Source of the DNA: Ardenticatenales bacterium
Lineage (GTDB): Bacteria > Chloroflexota > Anaerolineae > Promineifilales > Promineifilaceae
Length of the DNA stretch: 64,000 nt
Assembly: GCA_020634575.1 (NCBI GenBank)
Contig: JACKBM010000014.1
Location: forward strand, 1-64,000
Reading direction: 5' to 3'
Part shown: positions 45,109-53,952 of the stretch, one piece after another
Layout of the letters: the number at the start of each line of letters is the position of its first letter
Position numbering within the stretch: position 1 is the stretch's first letter
The notes under the pieces: generated by a model
Database searches by the model: none
Told to the model about the DNA's origin: nothing
Seen by the model: only the letters and a program-made list of their open reading frames with translations
Program-made: the position numbers and the translations under genes

Positions 45109-47850
45109 ATGTGTGCTGTTACCGGCCTTCTCTGTGAATATCGTGAAAATCCATTAGGAATTGATGTGCGCCAGCCTCGTTTGAGCTGGCGCCTTTTGAG
45201 CGAGGAGCCAGGGGCGCGGCAAACCGCTTATCAGCTCTTGGCTGCCAGTAGCCCGGCCGGGTTGGCGCCGGCTCAGGCTGATTTATGGGACAGTGGTCGC
45301 GTTGAATCCGACCAATCCCTGCACGTACCCTACGCGGGCCCCGAACTGGCGTCCCGGCAGCGCGTCTACTGGCGCGTCCTGGTCTGGGACGAAACGGGTC
45401 AATGTCTGGAGAGCGAACCGGCCTGGTTTGAGATGGGGCTGCTCTCGCCGGCCGATTGGCAGGCCGACTGGATCGGCTCTTCTTTCCGCGGCGGCGCCTA
45501 CAGTAATCTGCCGGCGCCCTATATGCGGCGCGCCTTCGCATTGCCGGAACAGGCGCGCTCAGCCCGCCTCTATGTAACCGCGCTCGGCCTCTATGAATGC
45601 TCCATCAATGGTCACACCATTTGGGAGGATGTTTTTAACCCCGGCTGGACCGATTACACCAAACGGGTTCAATACAATGTCTACGATGTCACGAAGCTGT
45701 TGAAATCAGGCGACAACGTCCTGGGCGTCATCCTGGGTGATGGTTGGGCCGTGGGCCGGGTGGGCATGAGTCCCCGCCAGTTTTACTATGATCGGCCGCG
45801 CCTTTGGGCCCAGCTGGAAATCACCATGATTGACGGCAACACCGTCACCATCGCCACAGACGAATTGTGGAAATACCAGTTTGGTCCCATCCTGGAAAAT
45901 GACCTGATCCACGGCGAGGCCTATGACGCCACGTTGGAGATGCCGGGCTGGGACAAACCTCGCTTTAATGACATGGGTTGGATGTCGGTGACAACGCTGG
46001 CCGACCCCGAAATAAAGATCGTGGCTACCAATGGGCCGACAGTACGCCGTTTTGAGGAGCTGAAGCCTATTGGTGAGCCGACCCTCCGGCGCAATCCGGC
46101 CCACACCCGCGCCACCTTTGATCTGGGCCAGAATATGGTTGGCTGGGTGCGGCTGCAAGGCAGCGCGCCCAAAGGAACCGCTGTCAGGCTCCGTTTTGCC
46201 GAAGTTCTGGATGAGAACGGTGAGCTATACACAGCCAACCTGCGCGGCGCCCGCGCCACGGATTACTACACCTTTAAGGGTGATGGCGTCGAGGTGTGGG
46301 AGCCGAAGTTCACCTTTCACGGCTTCCGTTATGTTGAAATCAGCGGGTATCCTGGGCCGTTTACCGATGATCTGATCACCGGCGTTGTGCTGCATTCGAA
46401 CATGGCCCACACGGGCGACTTTGTCTGCTCTGAGCCGCTGATCAACCAGCTCCAGAACAATATTCTTTGGGGGCAGAAGGGCAACTTCGTCGACGTGCCC
46501 ACCGACTGCCCGCAGCGGGATGAGCGGATGGGTTGGACCGGTGACATCCAGGTGTTTGCCCGGACGGCGGCGTTCAACATGAACGTGGCCGGCTTCATGA
46601 CCAAATGGGCGCAGGATGTGGCTGACGCCCAGGCGGAGACGGGCAGCATCCCGGCCGTTGTGCCGGCCATCATCCCGCTGGTGGACGGCGGCCCGGCCTG
46701 GGCCGACGCCGGCGTCGTTTGCCCCTGGACGATGTATCTCTGTTACGGCGACAAACGGATCCTGGCCGAGAATTACGGGGTGATGAGCCGCTTTATGGAT
46801 TTCATTACGGCGGCCAGTCCGGGTCATATCCGCTGCGCCCCCGATTTTGAGGGCTGGCCCGGCTTCGGCGACTGGCTCTCCATCAATGCGCCAACCCCGC
46901 GTGACCTCATCGGCACCGCTTTTCTCGCTTATGACGCCCAGTTGATGAGCCAGATCGCGACTATCCTGGGCAAAGCGGCTGATGCGGCCCGTTATGAGCA
47001 GCTCTGGCAGGAAGTCCGAGAGGCATTTCAGCAGCGCTACCTTGTCGGTGGTACGGCGCCGGATACGAGCGTGCAGCCATCGGAAATGCGCCAGCAGATG
47101 GAGATGGCTGACGCCATTTCGCAGGGTAACCTGGAAAAGGTGGATTACGGCCCCGTCGAATCCAAGGTTTTTAATACCGATCTGTTCACGCCGAATCAGA
47201 CGGCTTATGTCCTGGCGCTGCACTTTGAGCTGCTGCCAGAGGAACTCCGGCCGGTTGCCACCGCCGAACTCGTCGCAGATATCGAGCGGCGCGGTATGCA
47301 TCTGTCAACCGGCTTTGTTGGCGCCCCCTATCTGCCGCACGTACTCAGCGCCAACGGCCGGACCGATGTCGCTTACGCGCTGCTGAAGCAGACCAGCTGG
47401 CCTTCCTGGCTCTACTCTGTCACCCAGGGCGGTACGACGATCTGGGAACGCTGGGATGGCTGGACCGAGGAAAATGGCTTCCAGAGCCCGGAGATGAACT
47501 CGTTTAACCATTACGCTTACGGTTCAATTGGCGCCTGGCTTTACAACACCGTGGCCGGGATTGAGATCGATCCGGCCGAGCCAGGTTACAAACATATCTT
47601 GCTGGCGCCGCAACCGGGTGGGGGGCTGACCCAGGCATACGGACGGTTGCGGACCCTCTACGGCGAGCTTCTGTCCCAATGGCAATTGGCAGATGGTCAA
47701 TTTACCTGGACAATCATTGTTCCGCCCAATACTCGAGCCACGGCAACCTTGCCCGCCGCCATACAGGGGGCGGCGCGGCTGAATGATGAGGCTGTCAGTG
47801 GCACGACTTTTGAACTTAAGGCTGGCACGCACCAGTTTGTGGTGGCGTAA
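45109..47850 (+). CDS. Alpha-L-rhamnosidase, GH78, full length
   Basis: A 913-residue enzyme without a signal peptide, so it acts on imported material. Domains: N-terminal Fn3-like (GLLCEYRENPLGIDVRQPRL), N-domain (~145-215: YVTALGLYECSINGHTIWED, GWTDYTKRVQYNVYDVT), a beta-sandwich (~325-430: FDLGQNMVGWVRLQ, FTFHGFRYVEISGYPG), the (alpha/alpha)6 catalytic domain with DCPQRDERMGWTGDIQVF near 465-482 (general acid region) and TTIWERWDGW near 777, and a C-terminal sandwich (GYKHILLAPQPGGGL). It follows the transporter genes by 7 bases. Substrate is inferred to be a rhamnose-capped oligosaccharide. Confidence 0.97.
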   Translation: MCAVTGLLCEYRENPLGIDVRQPRLSWRLLSEEPGARQTAYQLLAASSPAGLAPAQADLWDSGRVESDQSLHVPYAGPELASRQRVYWRVLVWDETGQCLESEPAWFEMGLLSPADWQADWIGSSFRGGAYSNLPAPYMRRAFALPEQARSARLYVTALGLYECSINGHTIWEDVFNPGWTDYTKRVQYNVYDVTKLLKSGDNVLGVILGDGWAVGRVGMSPRQFYYDRPRLWAQLEITMIDGNTVTIATDELWKYQFGPILENDLIHGEAYDATLEMPGWDKPRFNDMGWMSVTTLADPEIKIVATNGPTVRRFEELKPIGEPTLRRNPAHTRATFDLGQNMVGWVRLQGSAPKGTAVRLRFAEVLDENGELYTANLRGARATDYYTFKGDGVEVWEPKFTFHGFRYVEISGYPGPFTDDLITGVVLHSNMAHTGDFVCSEPLINQLQNNILWGQKGNFVDVPTDCPQRDERMGWTGDIQVFARTAAFNMNVAGFMTKWAQDVADAQAETGSIPAVVPAIIPLVDGGPAWADAGVVCPWTMYLCYGDKRILAENYGVMSRFMDFITAASPGHIRCAPDFEGWPGFGDWLSINAPTPRDLIGTAFLAYDAQLMSQIATILGKAADAARYEQLWQEVREAFQQRYLVGGTAPDTSVQPSEMRQQMEMADAISQGNLEKVDYGPVESKVFNTDLFTPNQTAYVLALHFELLPEELRPVATAELVADIERRGMHLSTGFVGAPYLPHVLSANGRTDVAYALLKQTSWPSWLYSVTQGGTTIWERWDGWTEENGFQSPEMNSFNHYAYGSIGAWLYNTVAGIEIDPAEPGYKHILLAPQPGGGLTQAYGRLRTLYGELLSQWQLADGQFTWTIIVPPNTRATATLPAAIQGAARLNDEAVSGTTFELKAGTHQFVVA

Positions 47851-47883
47851 GGCCGGCCTGGACGACGCAAACTGGAGAAATCT

Positions 47884-49302
47884 ATGTCTAAATCCAAACC
47901 CAATATTGTGTTGATCGCCATCGATTCGTTGCTGGCCGATCATATGAGCTGCTACGGCTATGAGCGGCAAACGACGCCCTTTATCGATCGCTTTGCTCAG
48001 GATGGGACGCTTTTTGAACGGACCTACAGCGCCCACATCCCTACCACCAGCGCCTACGCCTCGATGCTGACCGGCCTGGATTGCTTTGGCACCCAGGTTG
48101 TGGCTTTGCGCCATAAGGGCGGCCTGCGCCAGGACATGAAGACGTTGCCAGAGATGCTGCGCGACGAAGGCTACAACACCACCTGCGTCGGCTTCACTGG
48201 CAACCCCAGCTCGCGCGGCTTTGACACCTACCTGGATTACCAGGCCTGGGGCAGTTGGGAAGAAGGGCGGCTACCCAAGGCGCAATACCTCAACGATGTC
48301 ACGCTGCCAGAACTTGACCGGCTTTGTGACGAGGACAAGCCATTTTTCCTTTTCCTGCGCCACATGGATCCGCACGCGCCCTACCTGCCGCCGGCGCCAT
48401 TTGAGCGGATGTTTTATCACGGCGACGAGACTGATCCGGAAAACAAATCGATGGAGCCAGTCCTGGCTTTTAAGCCGTTCCGCGACTTCCTGGCCAGCTG
48501 GTTGCCGCCGGGCATCAGCGACAAGGATTACGTGATTGCCCAGTACGATGGGGCGATCGCCTACATGGACGCCTGCATCCAGAGCATTTTTACGGCGCTG
48601 GAAGCGCGGGGTGTCATGGATGAGACGATCGTCGTGTTGAATGGGGATCATGGGGAGACGCTGTATGACCATGATTGTTTCTTTGACCATCATGGGATTT
48701 ACGATGTGACCTTGCACGTGCCGTTGATCATTCGTTATCCGGGCAAGGTACCGGCCGGTCAACGGGTCGCCGGTTTCAACCAGCACAAGGACCTGGTGCC
48801 CACCATCATGGAGCTGGCCGGCATTGACACCGGCATTGCTTATGACGGGCGTTCCCTGATGCAACTGGTCAACGGCGAGGCGGACTCCTTCGAAAGCGAG
48901 TTTTACATCACCGAATGTACCTGGATGCGCAAACATGGCTGGCGCACACCTCATTGGAAGCTGATCATTGCCCTGGAGCCCGATTTCCACTTCAAACCCG
49001 AGATCGAGCTGTACAACCTGGTCGAGGATCCGGACGAAAACAATAACCTGGCCGAGAGCGAACCAGAGATGGTGGCCCTGCTGAAAGGGCGGATGGATGC
49101 CTGGATCGCTAAGCGGGAACAGGAGACCGGCAAGCCTAACCCGATGCATCATCAGGGAGATTGGCACGGCCATGAAGGGCTGGGACCGTTTACAAGCTCG
49201 CAGCAGGCGTATGACACGCTCCACATCGGTTCAGCCAGCCAGGCGCGCCGCTTGCAGGCGCGGGAAGCCCAGGAAAAGGCTGAGGCTGAGAAAAAAGATT
49301 AA
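47884..49302 (+). CDS. Sulfatase-like alkaline-phosphatase-superfamily hydrolase lacking the formylglycine motif
   Basis: A 472-residue cytoplasmic protein starting MSKSKPNIVLIAIDSLLADH (metal-binding Asp), with LRHMDPHAPYLPP, a second metal site VVLNGDHGETLYDHDCFFDH and HVPLIIRYPG. In true S1 sulfatases the nucleophile sits in C/S-x-P/A-x-R before LLTG. Here the aligned stretch reads IPTTSAYASMLTG, so the nucleophile position is Thr and neither Cys/Ser, Pro nor Arg is present in place. A Thr nucleophile is known in phosphotransferases of the same fold. Sulfatase activity is thus doubtful; phosphate ester or phosphodiester chemistry is an alternative. It starts 34 bases after the rhamnosidase stop. 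Confidence 0.85.
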   Translation: MSKSKPNIVLIAIDSLLADHMSCYGYERQTTPFIDRFAQDGTLFERTYSAHIPTTSAYASMLTGLDCFGTQVVALRHKGGLRQDMKTLPEMLRDEGYNTTCVGFTGNPSSRGFDTYLDYQAWGSWEEGRLPKAQYLNDVTLPELDRLCDEDKPFFLFLRHMDPHAPYLPPAPFERMFYHGDETDPENKSMEPVLAFKPFRDFLASWLPPGISDKDYVIAQYDGAIAYMDACIQSIFTALEARGVMDETIVVLNGDHGETLYDHDCFFDHHGIYDVTLHVPLIIRYPGKVPAGQRVAGFNQHKDLVPTIMELAGIDTGIAYDGRSLMQLVNGEADSFESEFYITECTWMRKHGWRTPHWKLIIALEPDFHFKPEIELYNLVEDPDENNNLAESEPEMVALLKGRMDAWIAKREQETGKPNPMHHQGDWHGHEGLGPFTSSQQAYDTLHIGSASQARRLQAREAQEKAEAEKKD

Positions 49303-49368
49303 CGAACAGGTGGTTTCGGGTGAGCGAGCCGTCAGGTTCGCCCACCACCATTTTTCAGGAGAAAAACA

Positions 49369-50370
49369 ATGCCATTAAATGTAGCTGTAGTTGGCCTCGG
49401 TAACATCGGCAACAACCATGCCAATGTCTATTCAGCCCACCCGGACGTTCGCCTGGTGGCGGTCTGTGACATCATCCCGGAGCGGGCTGATAAAGCGTCG
49501 GAAAAGCACGACACCCATGTCTTTTATTCGGTGCAGGATATGCTGGCCAGCGGCATCCAGATTGATGCGGTCAGCGTCTGTTCGGCCGGTGAGGAAAATG
49601 GCGGCGACCATTACAAGCCGACCATGGAGCTATTGGAAGCGGGCATCCCTGTCCTCGGCGAAAAACCGATCTCCAATCGGCTGCATGAAGCCCGTGAGAT
49701 GGTCGCCAAGGCCAAAGAGAAAGGGGTTCGCTACGGCGTCAATCTCAACCACCGCTTCACCCCGGCGGCCAAGCGGGCCAAAGAGTGGGTGGACGCCGGC
49801 CGGCTCGGCGAGCTCAACATCGTCAACATGACGATGTGGATCAACAACCCGAACGAGACCTCGCCCCATTTCCACATGCGCGCCCTGCATCCCCATTCCT
49901 TTGATGTGATGCGCTATTTCTGCGGCGAAGTCAGCAAGGTGCAGGCGTTCTTCAAAAAAGGGAAGGGGCGCAAGATCTGGTCCAACGTCCAGGTCAATCT
50001 GCTGTATGAGAACGGCATTATCGGTCACCTGACTGGCAGTTACGACGCTAACTTCGGCGCCGCCGGCACCTACGGGCTGGAGACGCTGGAGGTGGTCGGT
50101 TCGGATGGCCGCTTTGTGCTGAAAGATGCCTGTGAGCACCTGACTTACTATCCTCGCTTCAGCCGCGAAGTCGAATCTTATGATTACATCGGCGGCATGA
50201 AGCATTTTGGCGAGACGTTTGGCAGCCGCATCGGCAAATGGGTTGAGGACAACCTGGCCGAAGTGGCGCCGGAAGATGTAGATGCCTCCGGCGAGGATGC
50301 GCTCAAAGTCCAGACCATCATCGAAGCCTGTATCGAATCCTGGGATACCGGCCAGATCGTGACGCTGTAA
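49369..50370 (+). CDS. Gfo/Idh/MocA-family oxidoreductase (paralogue 1)
   Basis: A 333-residue NAD(P)-dependent sugar oxidoreductase: Rossmann fold AVVGLGNIGNNHANVYSAHP, acidic dinucleotide site VCDIIPERAD, conserved GEKPIS (catalytic Lys), then HRFTPAAKRAKEWVDAGRLG and ALHPHSFDVMRYFCGEVSK with the catalytic His. It closely resembles the protein at 51139 over its full length, so the two are a local duplication separated by the sulfotransferase-like gene. Probably oxidises or epimerises a sugar or inositol from the imported glycan. Confidence 0.93.
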   Translation: MPLNVAVVGLGNIGNNHANVYSAHPDVRLVAVCDIIPERADKASEKHDTHVFYSVQDMLASGIQIDAVSVCSAGEENGGDHYKPTMELLEAGIPVLGEKPISNRLHEAREMVAKAKEKGVRYGVNLNHRFTPAAKRAKEWVDAGRLGELNIVNMTMWINNPNETSPHFHMRALHPHSFDVMRYFCGEVSKVQAFFKKGKGRKIWSNVQVNLLYENGIIGHLTGSYDANFGAAGTYGLETLEVVGSDGRFVLKDACEHLTYYPRFSREVESYDYIGGMKHFGETFGSRIGKWVEDNLAEVAPEDVDASGEDALKVQTIIEACIESWDTGQIVTL

Positions 50371-50383
50371 CCGAGGGGATGCG

Positions 50384-51106
50384 ATGTCGCTGATTACCAT
50401 AATCGGCCGGGGCCATTCCGGGACCCGGGCGATTTCTCATACCCTTTATGGCAGTGGCGTGTTTATGGGCCGGACGATCAATGCGTCCGGCGATATGGTG
50501 CCGCCGGGCGACATGTATGATGCCTGCCGGGTTTTTGCCAAACAGGTGCGCTGGCTGGGTGATCTGAACTGGGATTTTAGCGCTGCCCATGAGGCGGAGA
50601 TCGATCCGGAGTTTACCGAACTGATCAAACGCTATCTGGAGCCGGTCCTGGCCCGCGATGTGAAGCATAAAGGCTGGAAGATCCCGGAAACGACGCTTGT
50701 TTACCCCTGGATCATCCGCATGTTCCCCCAGATCAAATACATCTTCTGGATTCGCAATCCGCGCGACTGCATCCTCAGCGGCCACCTGACCGATGATATG
50801 AGCCGTTTCGGCATCGAGTATCCGCCGACTGAGGATGAGCGGCTGCGCCGGGCCATCTCCTGGAAATACCAGTATGACCTGGTCAAAAGTACGCCGAAGC
50901 CGGCGCATTGGCTCGAAGTCCGCTTTGAGGATTTTGTCCTCAATCAGGAAGAGACACTAGAACGGCTGGAGGATTTCCTGGAGATGAAACTGGCGCGGAT
51001 CATCGTCCGGCCGGATGCGGTCGAACGTTACCGGCAGGATGATGGGGTGAATTATTTCGACTTTTTTGCGCCGGCCATGCGGGAGTACGGTTACGAAATC
51101 CCGTAG
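50384..51106 (+). CDS. Sulfotransferase-like protein
   Basis: A 240-residue soluble protein. The N-terminal loop ITIIGRGHSGTRAISHTLYG matches the 5'-phosphosulfate-binding loop of PAPS sulfotransferases and FWIRNPRDCILSGHLTDD matches the 3'-phosphate-binding RNPRD..S motif. LEVRFEDFVLNQEETLERLE is a usual late helix of the family. It starts 14 bases after the first oxidoreductase and precedes the second. A transferase inside a breakdown operon is odd; it may tag an intermediate, or use another donor. Confidence 0.8.
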   Translation: MSLITIIGRGHSGTRAISHTLYGSGVFMGRTINASGDMVPPGDMYDACRVFAKQVRWLGDLNWDFSAAHEAEIDPEFTELIKRYLEPVLARDVKHKGWKIPETTLVYPWIIRMFPQIKYIFWIRNPRDCILSGHLTDDMSRFGIEYPPTEDERLRRAISWKYQYDLVKSTPKPAHWLEVRFEDFVLNQEETLERLEDFLEMKLARIIVRPDAVERYRQDDGVNYFDFFAPAMREYGYEIP

Positions 51107-51138
51107 ACCCGGGGCAACGCATTCTGAAGGATAAAATC

Positions 51139-52131
51139 ATGCAAAGAGTAGCAGTTATTGGCCTCGGTCCGATTGGGAACCGTCATTGCGACATGTACCA
51201 GGCTGACGAACTGGCTGACCTGGTCGGCGTCTGCGATATCATCAAGGAGCGGGCCGACGCGGCGGCTGCCCGGCTGGGTGTCCCCGCCTTCTACAGCGTG
51301 CCCGAGATGCTCAAGGCGCTGGCGCCGGACGTCTGCAGCGTGGCCACCGGCGGCGAAGAGTACGGCAGCGACCATTACGAGCCAACCATGCAGGCGCTGG
51401 AAGGCGGCTGTCACGTCCTCGGCGAGAAGCCGATCTCCAACGTCATCGAAGAGGCCGAGGAGATGGTGGCCACGGCGGCCAAACACAACCGTTGCTACGC
51501 CATCAATCTGAACCATCGCTTTACGCCGGCGGCGCGCATTGCCAAACAATGGGTGGACGAAGGGCGGCTGGGCCACATGTTGTTCGTCAACATGGCGATG
51601 TGGATCATGAATCCGCGCGAGAGCTCACCCTACTTTCAGCTCAAAGCGTTGCATCCGCACACGGTGGATGTCATGCGCTACTACTGCGGTGATATCGAGG
51701 CGGTGCAATGTTTTGCCACCAAGGCGCCGGGCCGCAAGATCTGGTCGACGGCCCAGTTCAACATGCGCTTCAAGAACGGGGTGGTCGGCTCGCTGACCGG
51801 CAGCTACGACATTGAGCGGGGCCATCCGATGGAGCGCTGCGAAGTGGCTGGCACGGGCGGGCGTTTTGTGCTGGAAGATATGTTTAGAGAGCTGACGTTG
51901 TATCCGGCCGGTAATCTGCAAAAAACAGTCTACACCGACCCGGTCTTCGGCGGCTTCCACAACTTCCCCAACACCTTCAAAAGCCGTATCCACGCCTTCC
52001 TGGAACAGGTTGACGCCGGCGTAGCGCCGGAGGACATCGACGGCTCCGGCGCTGATGGGCTGGCGGCGCAGAAAGTGCTGGCCGCCGCCATCGAATCGCT
52101 GGAAACCGAGACCGTGGTATACGTTAAATAA
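51139..52131 (+). CDS. Gfo/Idh/MocA-family oxidoreductase (paralogue 2)
   Basis: A 330-residue oxidoreductase: AVIGLGPIGNRHCDMYQADE, VCDIIKERADAAAARLG, HVLGEKPISNVIEEAEEMVA, NLNHRFTPAARIAKQWVDEG, ALHPHTVDVMRYYCGDIEAV. The match with the 49369 gene includes NLNHRFTPAA, the HPH-DVMRY-CG pocket and the C-terminal APEDIDGSGADGL. Differences are concentrated in ~225-290, near the substrate side, so the two may act on successive or stereoisomeric substrates. Confidence 0.93.
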   Translation: MQRVAVIGLGPIGNRHCDMYQADELADLVGVCDIIKERADAAAARLGVPAFYSVPEMLKALAPDVCSVATGGEEYGSDHYEPTMQALEGGCHVLGEKPISNVIEEAEEMVATAAKHNRCYAINLNHRFTPAARIAKQWVDEGRLGHMLFVNMAMWIMNPRESSPYFQLKALHPHTVDVMRYYCGDIEAVQCFATKAPGRKIWSTAQFNMRFKNGVVGSLTGSYDIERGHPMERCEVAGTGGRFVLEDMFRELTLYPAGNLQKTVYTDPVFGGFHNFPNTFKSRIHAFLEQVDAGVAPEDIDGSGADGLAAQKVLAAAIESLETETVVYVK

Positions 52132-52150
52132 AAACTGAGGTGATGACAAC

Positions 52151-53128
52151 ATGAAATACGCCCGACTGGGAAAAAGTGGTCTGAAAGTTTCCCGCATCTG
52201 CCTGGGGATGATGACCTACGGCTCCACGAGCTGGCGTGAATGGGTGCTTGACGAAGAGGCTTGTGATGCCCACGTCAAACGAGCTCTTGAGTTAGGCATT
52301 AACTTTTTTGACACCGCCAATATGTACTCCATTGGCGTGAGCGAAGAGATGACCGGCCGGGCGCTCAAGAAGTACGCCCGCCGGGATGAAGTTGTCCTGG
52401 CGACCAAGGTCTACAACCGGATGTCCGATGATCCCAATGGGGCCGGGTTGTCACGTAAACATATCATGGCCCAGGCCGATGCCTCGCTACGCCGGCTGGG
52501 CACGGATTACATCGATCTCTACCAGATCCATCGCTGGGATTATGAGACACCGATCGAGGAGACGCTGGAAGCGCTTCATGATCTCATCAAGGCTGGCAAG
52601 GTGCGCTACATCGGCGCATCCAGCATGTGGGCCTGGCAGTTCGCCAAAGCGCTCTACACGGCCGACAAGCATGGCTGGAGTCGCTTCGTCTCGATGCAAA
52701 ATCATTACAACCTGGTCTACCGGGAAGAAGAGCGCGAGATGAACCCGCTCTGCGTCGAGGAAGGGATCGGCATCATACCGTGGAGCCCGCTGGCGCGCGG
52801 CGTAACCACTGGTGGTCGTACCCGCGAAGGGGCGCAAACGGCCCGTAGCCAGAAAGATGATTACGGCACGTCTATCTACAACCGGGATGAGGATTTTGAT
52901 GTTGGCGACGCGGTTGCGACCGTCGCCCAGGCCAAAGGGGTTTCCCGGGCCCAGGTGGCGCTGGCCTGGCTGCTCAGCAAGCCCAGTCTGACCGCCCCCA
53001 TCATCGGGACGACCAAACTATCTCACCTGGAAGATGCGGTTGGCGCGGTAGATATCACCCTGACGGCTGACGAGATCGCCATGCTAGAAGCGCCCTATCG
53101 GCCCCATCCTATTTTGGGTCATGCCTGA
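52151..53128 (+). CDS. Aldo/keto reductase
   Basis: A 325-residue AKR with a TIM barrel: YARLGKSGLKVSRICLGMMT, catalytic Asp/Tyr in NFFDTANMYSIGVSEEMTGR, Lys in VVLATKVYNRM, His in DLYQIHRWDYETPIEETL, and the NADPH-site end SRAQVALAWLLSKPSLTAPI and IIGTTKLSHLEDAV. It is of the YajO/IolS-like group that often acts in sugar or inositol pathways. It is 20 bases downstream of the second Gfo/Idh/MocA gene. Confidence 0.95.
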   Translation: MKYARLGKSGLKVSRICLGMMTYGSTSWREWVLDEEACDAHVKRALELGINFFDTANMYSIGVSEEMTGRALKKYARRDEVVLATKVYNRMSDDPNGAGLSRKHIMAQADASLRRLGTDYIDLYQIHRWDYETPIEETLEALHDLIKAGKVRYIGASSMWAWQFAKALYTADKHGWSRFVSMQNHYNLVYREEEREMNPLCVEEGIGIIPWSPLARGVTTGGRTREGAQTARSQKDDYGTSIYNRDEDFDVGDAVATVAQAKGVSRAQVALAWLLSKPSLTAPIIGTTKLSHLEDAVGAVDITLTADEIAMLEAPYRPHPILGHA

Positions 53129-53148
53129 GGTTAAAGAGAGGAAATCTG

Positions 53149-53946
53149 ATGAAATTAGGTGCAAATTCTGTGTTATTCGGCGGTTATGATATGGAGACCG
53201 CCTTCAAATATATCGCGATGGCCGGCTATGACGGCATTGAGATCTCGGCCATTCCGCGCATGAGCGAACATCTGGTGCTGGAGCGCTGGCAGGAGATCGT
53301 GCCGGAGATCAAGCGGCTGTCCGGCGAATATGGGCTCGAGTTGCTGGCTATGGAACAACCCTCCCAGGACTCGGAGCGGATGGAGTTGGCGATGCAGGCG
53401 GCTGTCGAAGCAGGTATTCCCATCATCAACTGCGGTCCCGGCGGCAAAACTGATGAGGAAGGCAGCCTGCAACAGTCGATTGATTCGCTGGGCAACCTGG
53501 CCACAATGGCCGAGAAGTATGGCGTCATCCTCTGCGTCAAAGCGCATGTTGGTGCGGCGATTTACAACACGCCGACCACCCTGCAGCTGATGGAGGCGAT
53601 CAGTTCGCCCAACTTTGGCATCGACATGGACCCATCCCACATTCACCGGGCCAACGAGAACCCGGTGGAAGCGGTGGCGGCTGTTCTGTCGCGGGTGAAA
53701 CATCTGCACATTCGCGATTGTCTGGGCCGCCAGCATGGTCCGGGCAAGCCGGAAGATCAGGCCAACGGGCGCGGCGACATCGACCTGGTTGGTTTCTTCC
53801 GGGTGCTGCATGAGCATGGTTATGAAGGGCCGGTTGACCTCGAGGTGATTGGCGCCAAAGAGTACACCATCGCTCAATGCGCGGTCATCGCGGCTGAGGC
53901 GCGCGGCCACATGCAGGCCAGCCTGCAGGCGTGCGGCGCGCGCTAG
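53149..53946 (+). CDS. Sugar phosphate isomerase/epimerase-like TIM-barrel protein
   Basis: A 265-residue AP-endonuclease-2/xylose-isomerase-like protein: MKLGANSVLFGGYDMETAF, YDGIEISAIPRMSEHLVLER, LLAMEQPSQDSERMELAMQA, VILCVKAHVGAAIYNTPTTL, FGIDMDPSHIHRANENPVEA, HLHIRDCLGRQHGPGK and PVDLEVIGAKEYTI. Conserved Glu, Asp, His and Glu residues at strand ends would hold a divalent metal. Last gene of the plus-strand locus; it meets the convergent kinase gene with a 6-base gap and no visible terminator. Confidence 0.92.
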   Translation: MKLGANSVLFGGYDMETAFKYIAMAGYDGIEISAIPRMSEHLVLERWQEIVPEIKRLSGEYGLELLAMEQPSQDSERMELAMQAAVEAGIPIINCGPGGKTDEEGSLQQSIDSLGNLATMAEKYGVILCVKAHVGAAIYNTPTTLQLMEAISSPNFGIDMDPSHIHRANENPVEAVAAVLSRVKHLHIRDCLGRQHGPGKPEDQANGRGDIDLVGFFRVLHEHGYEGPVDLEVIGAKEYTIAQCAVIAAEARGHMQASLQACGAR

Positions 53947-53952
53947 TCGGTT

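Noticed and set aside
46225..47301. A 358-codon open frame opposite the GH78 catalytic domain
   Set aside because: Antisense to the full-length rhamnosidase, with shadow-like composition.
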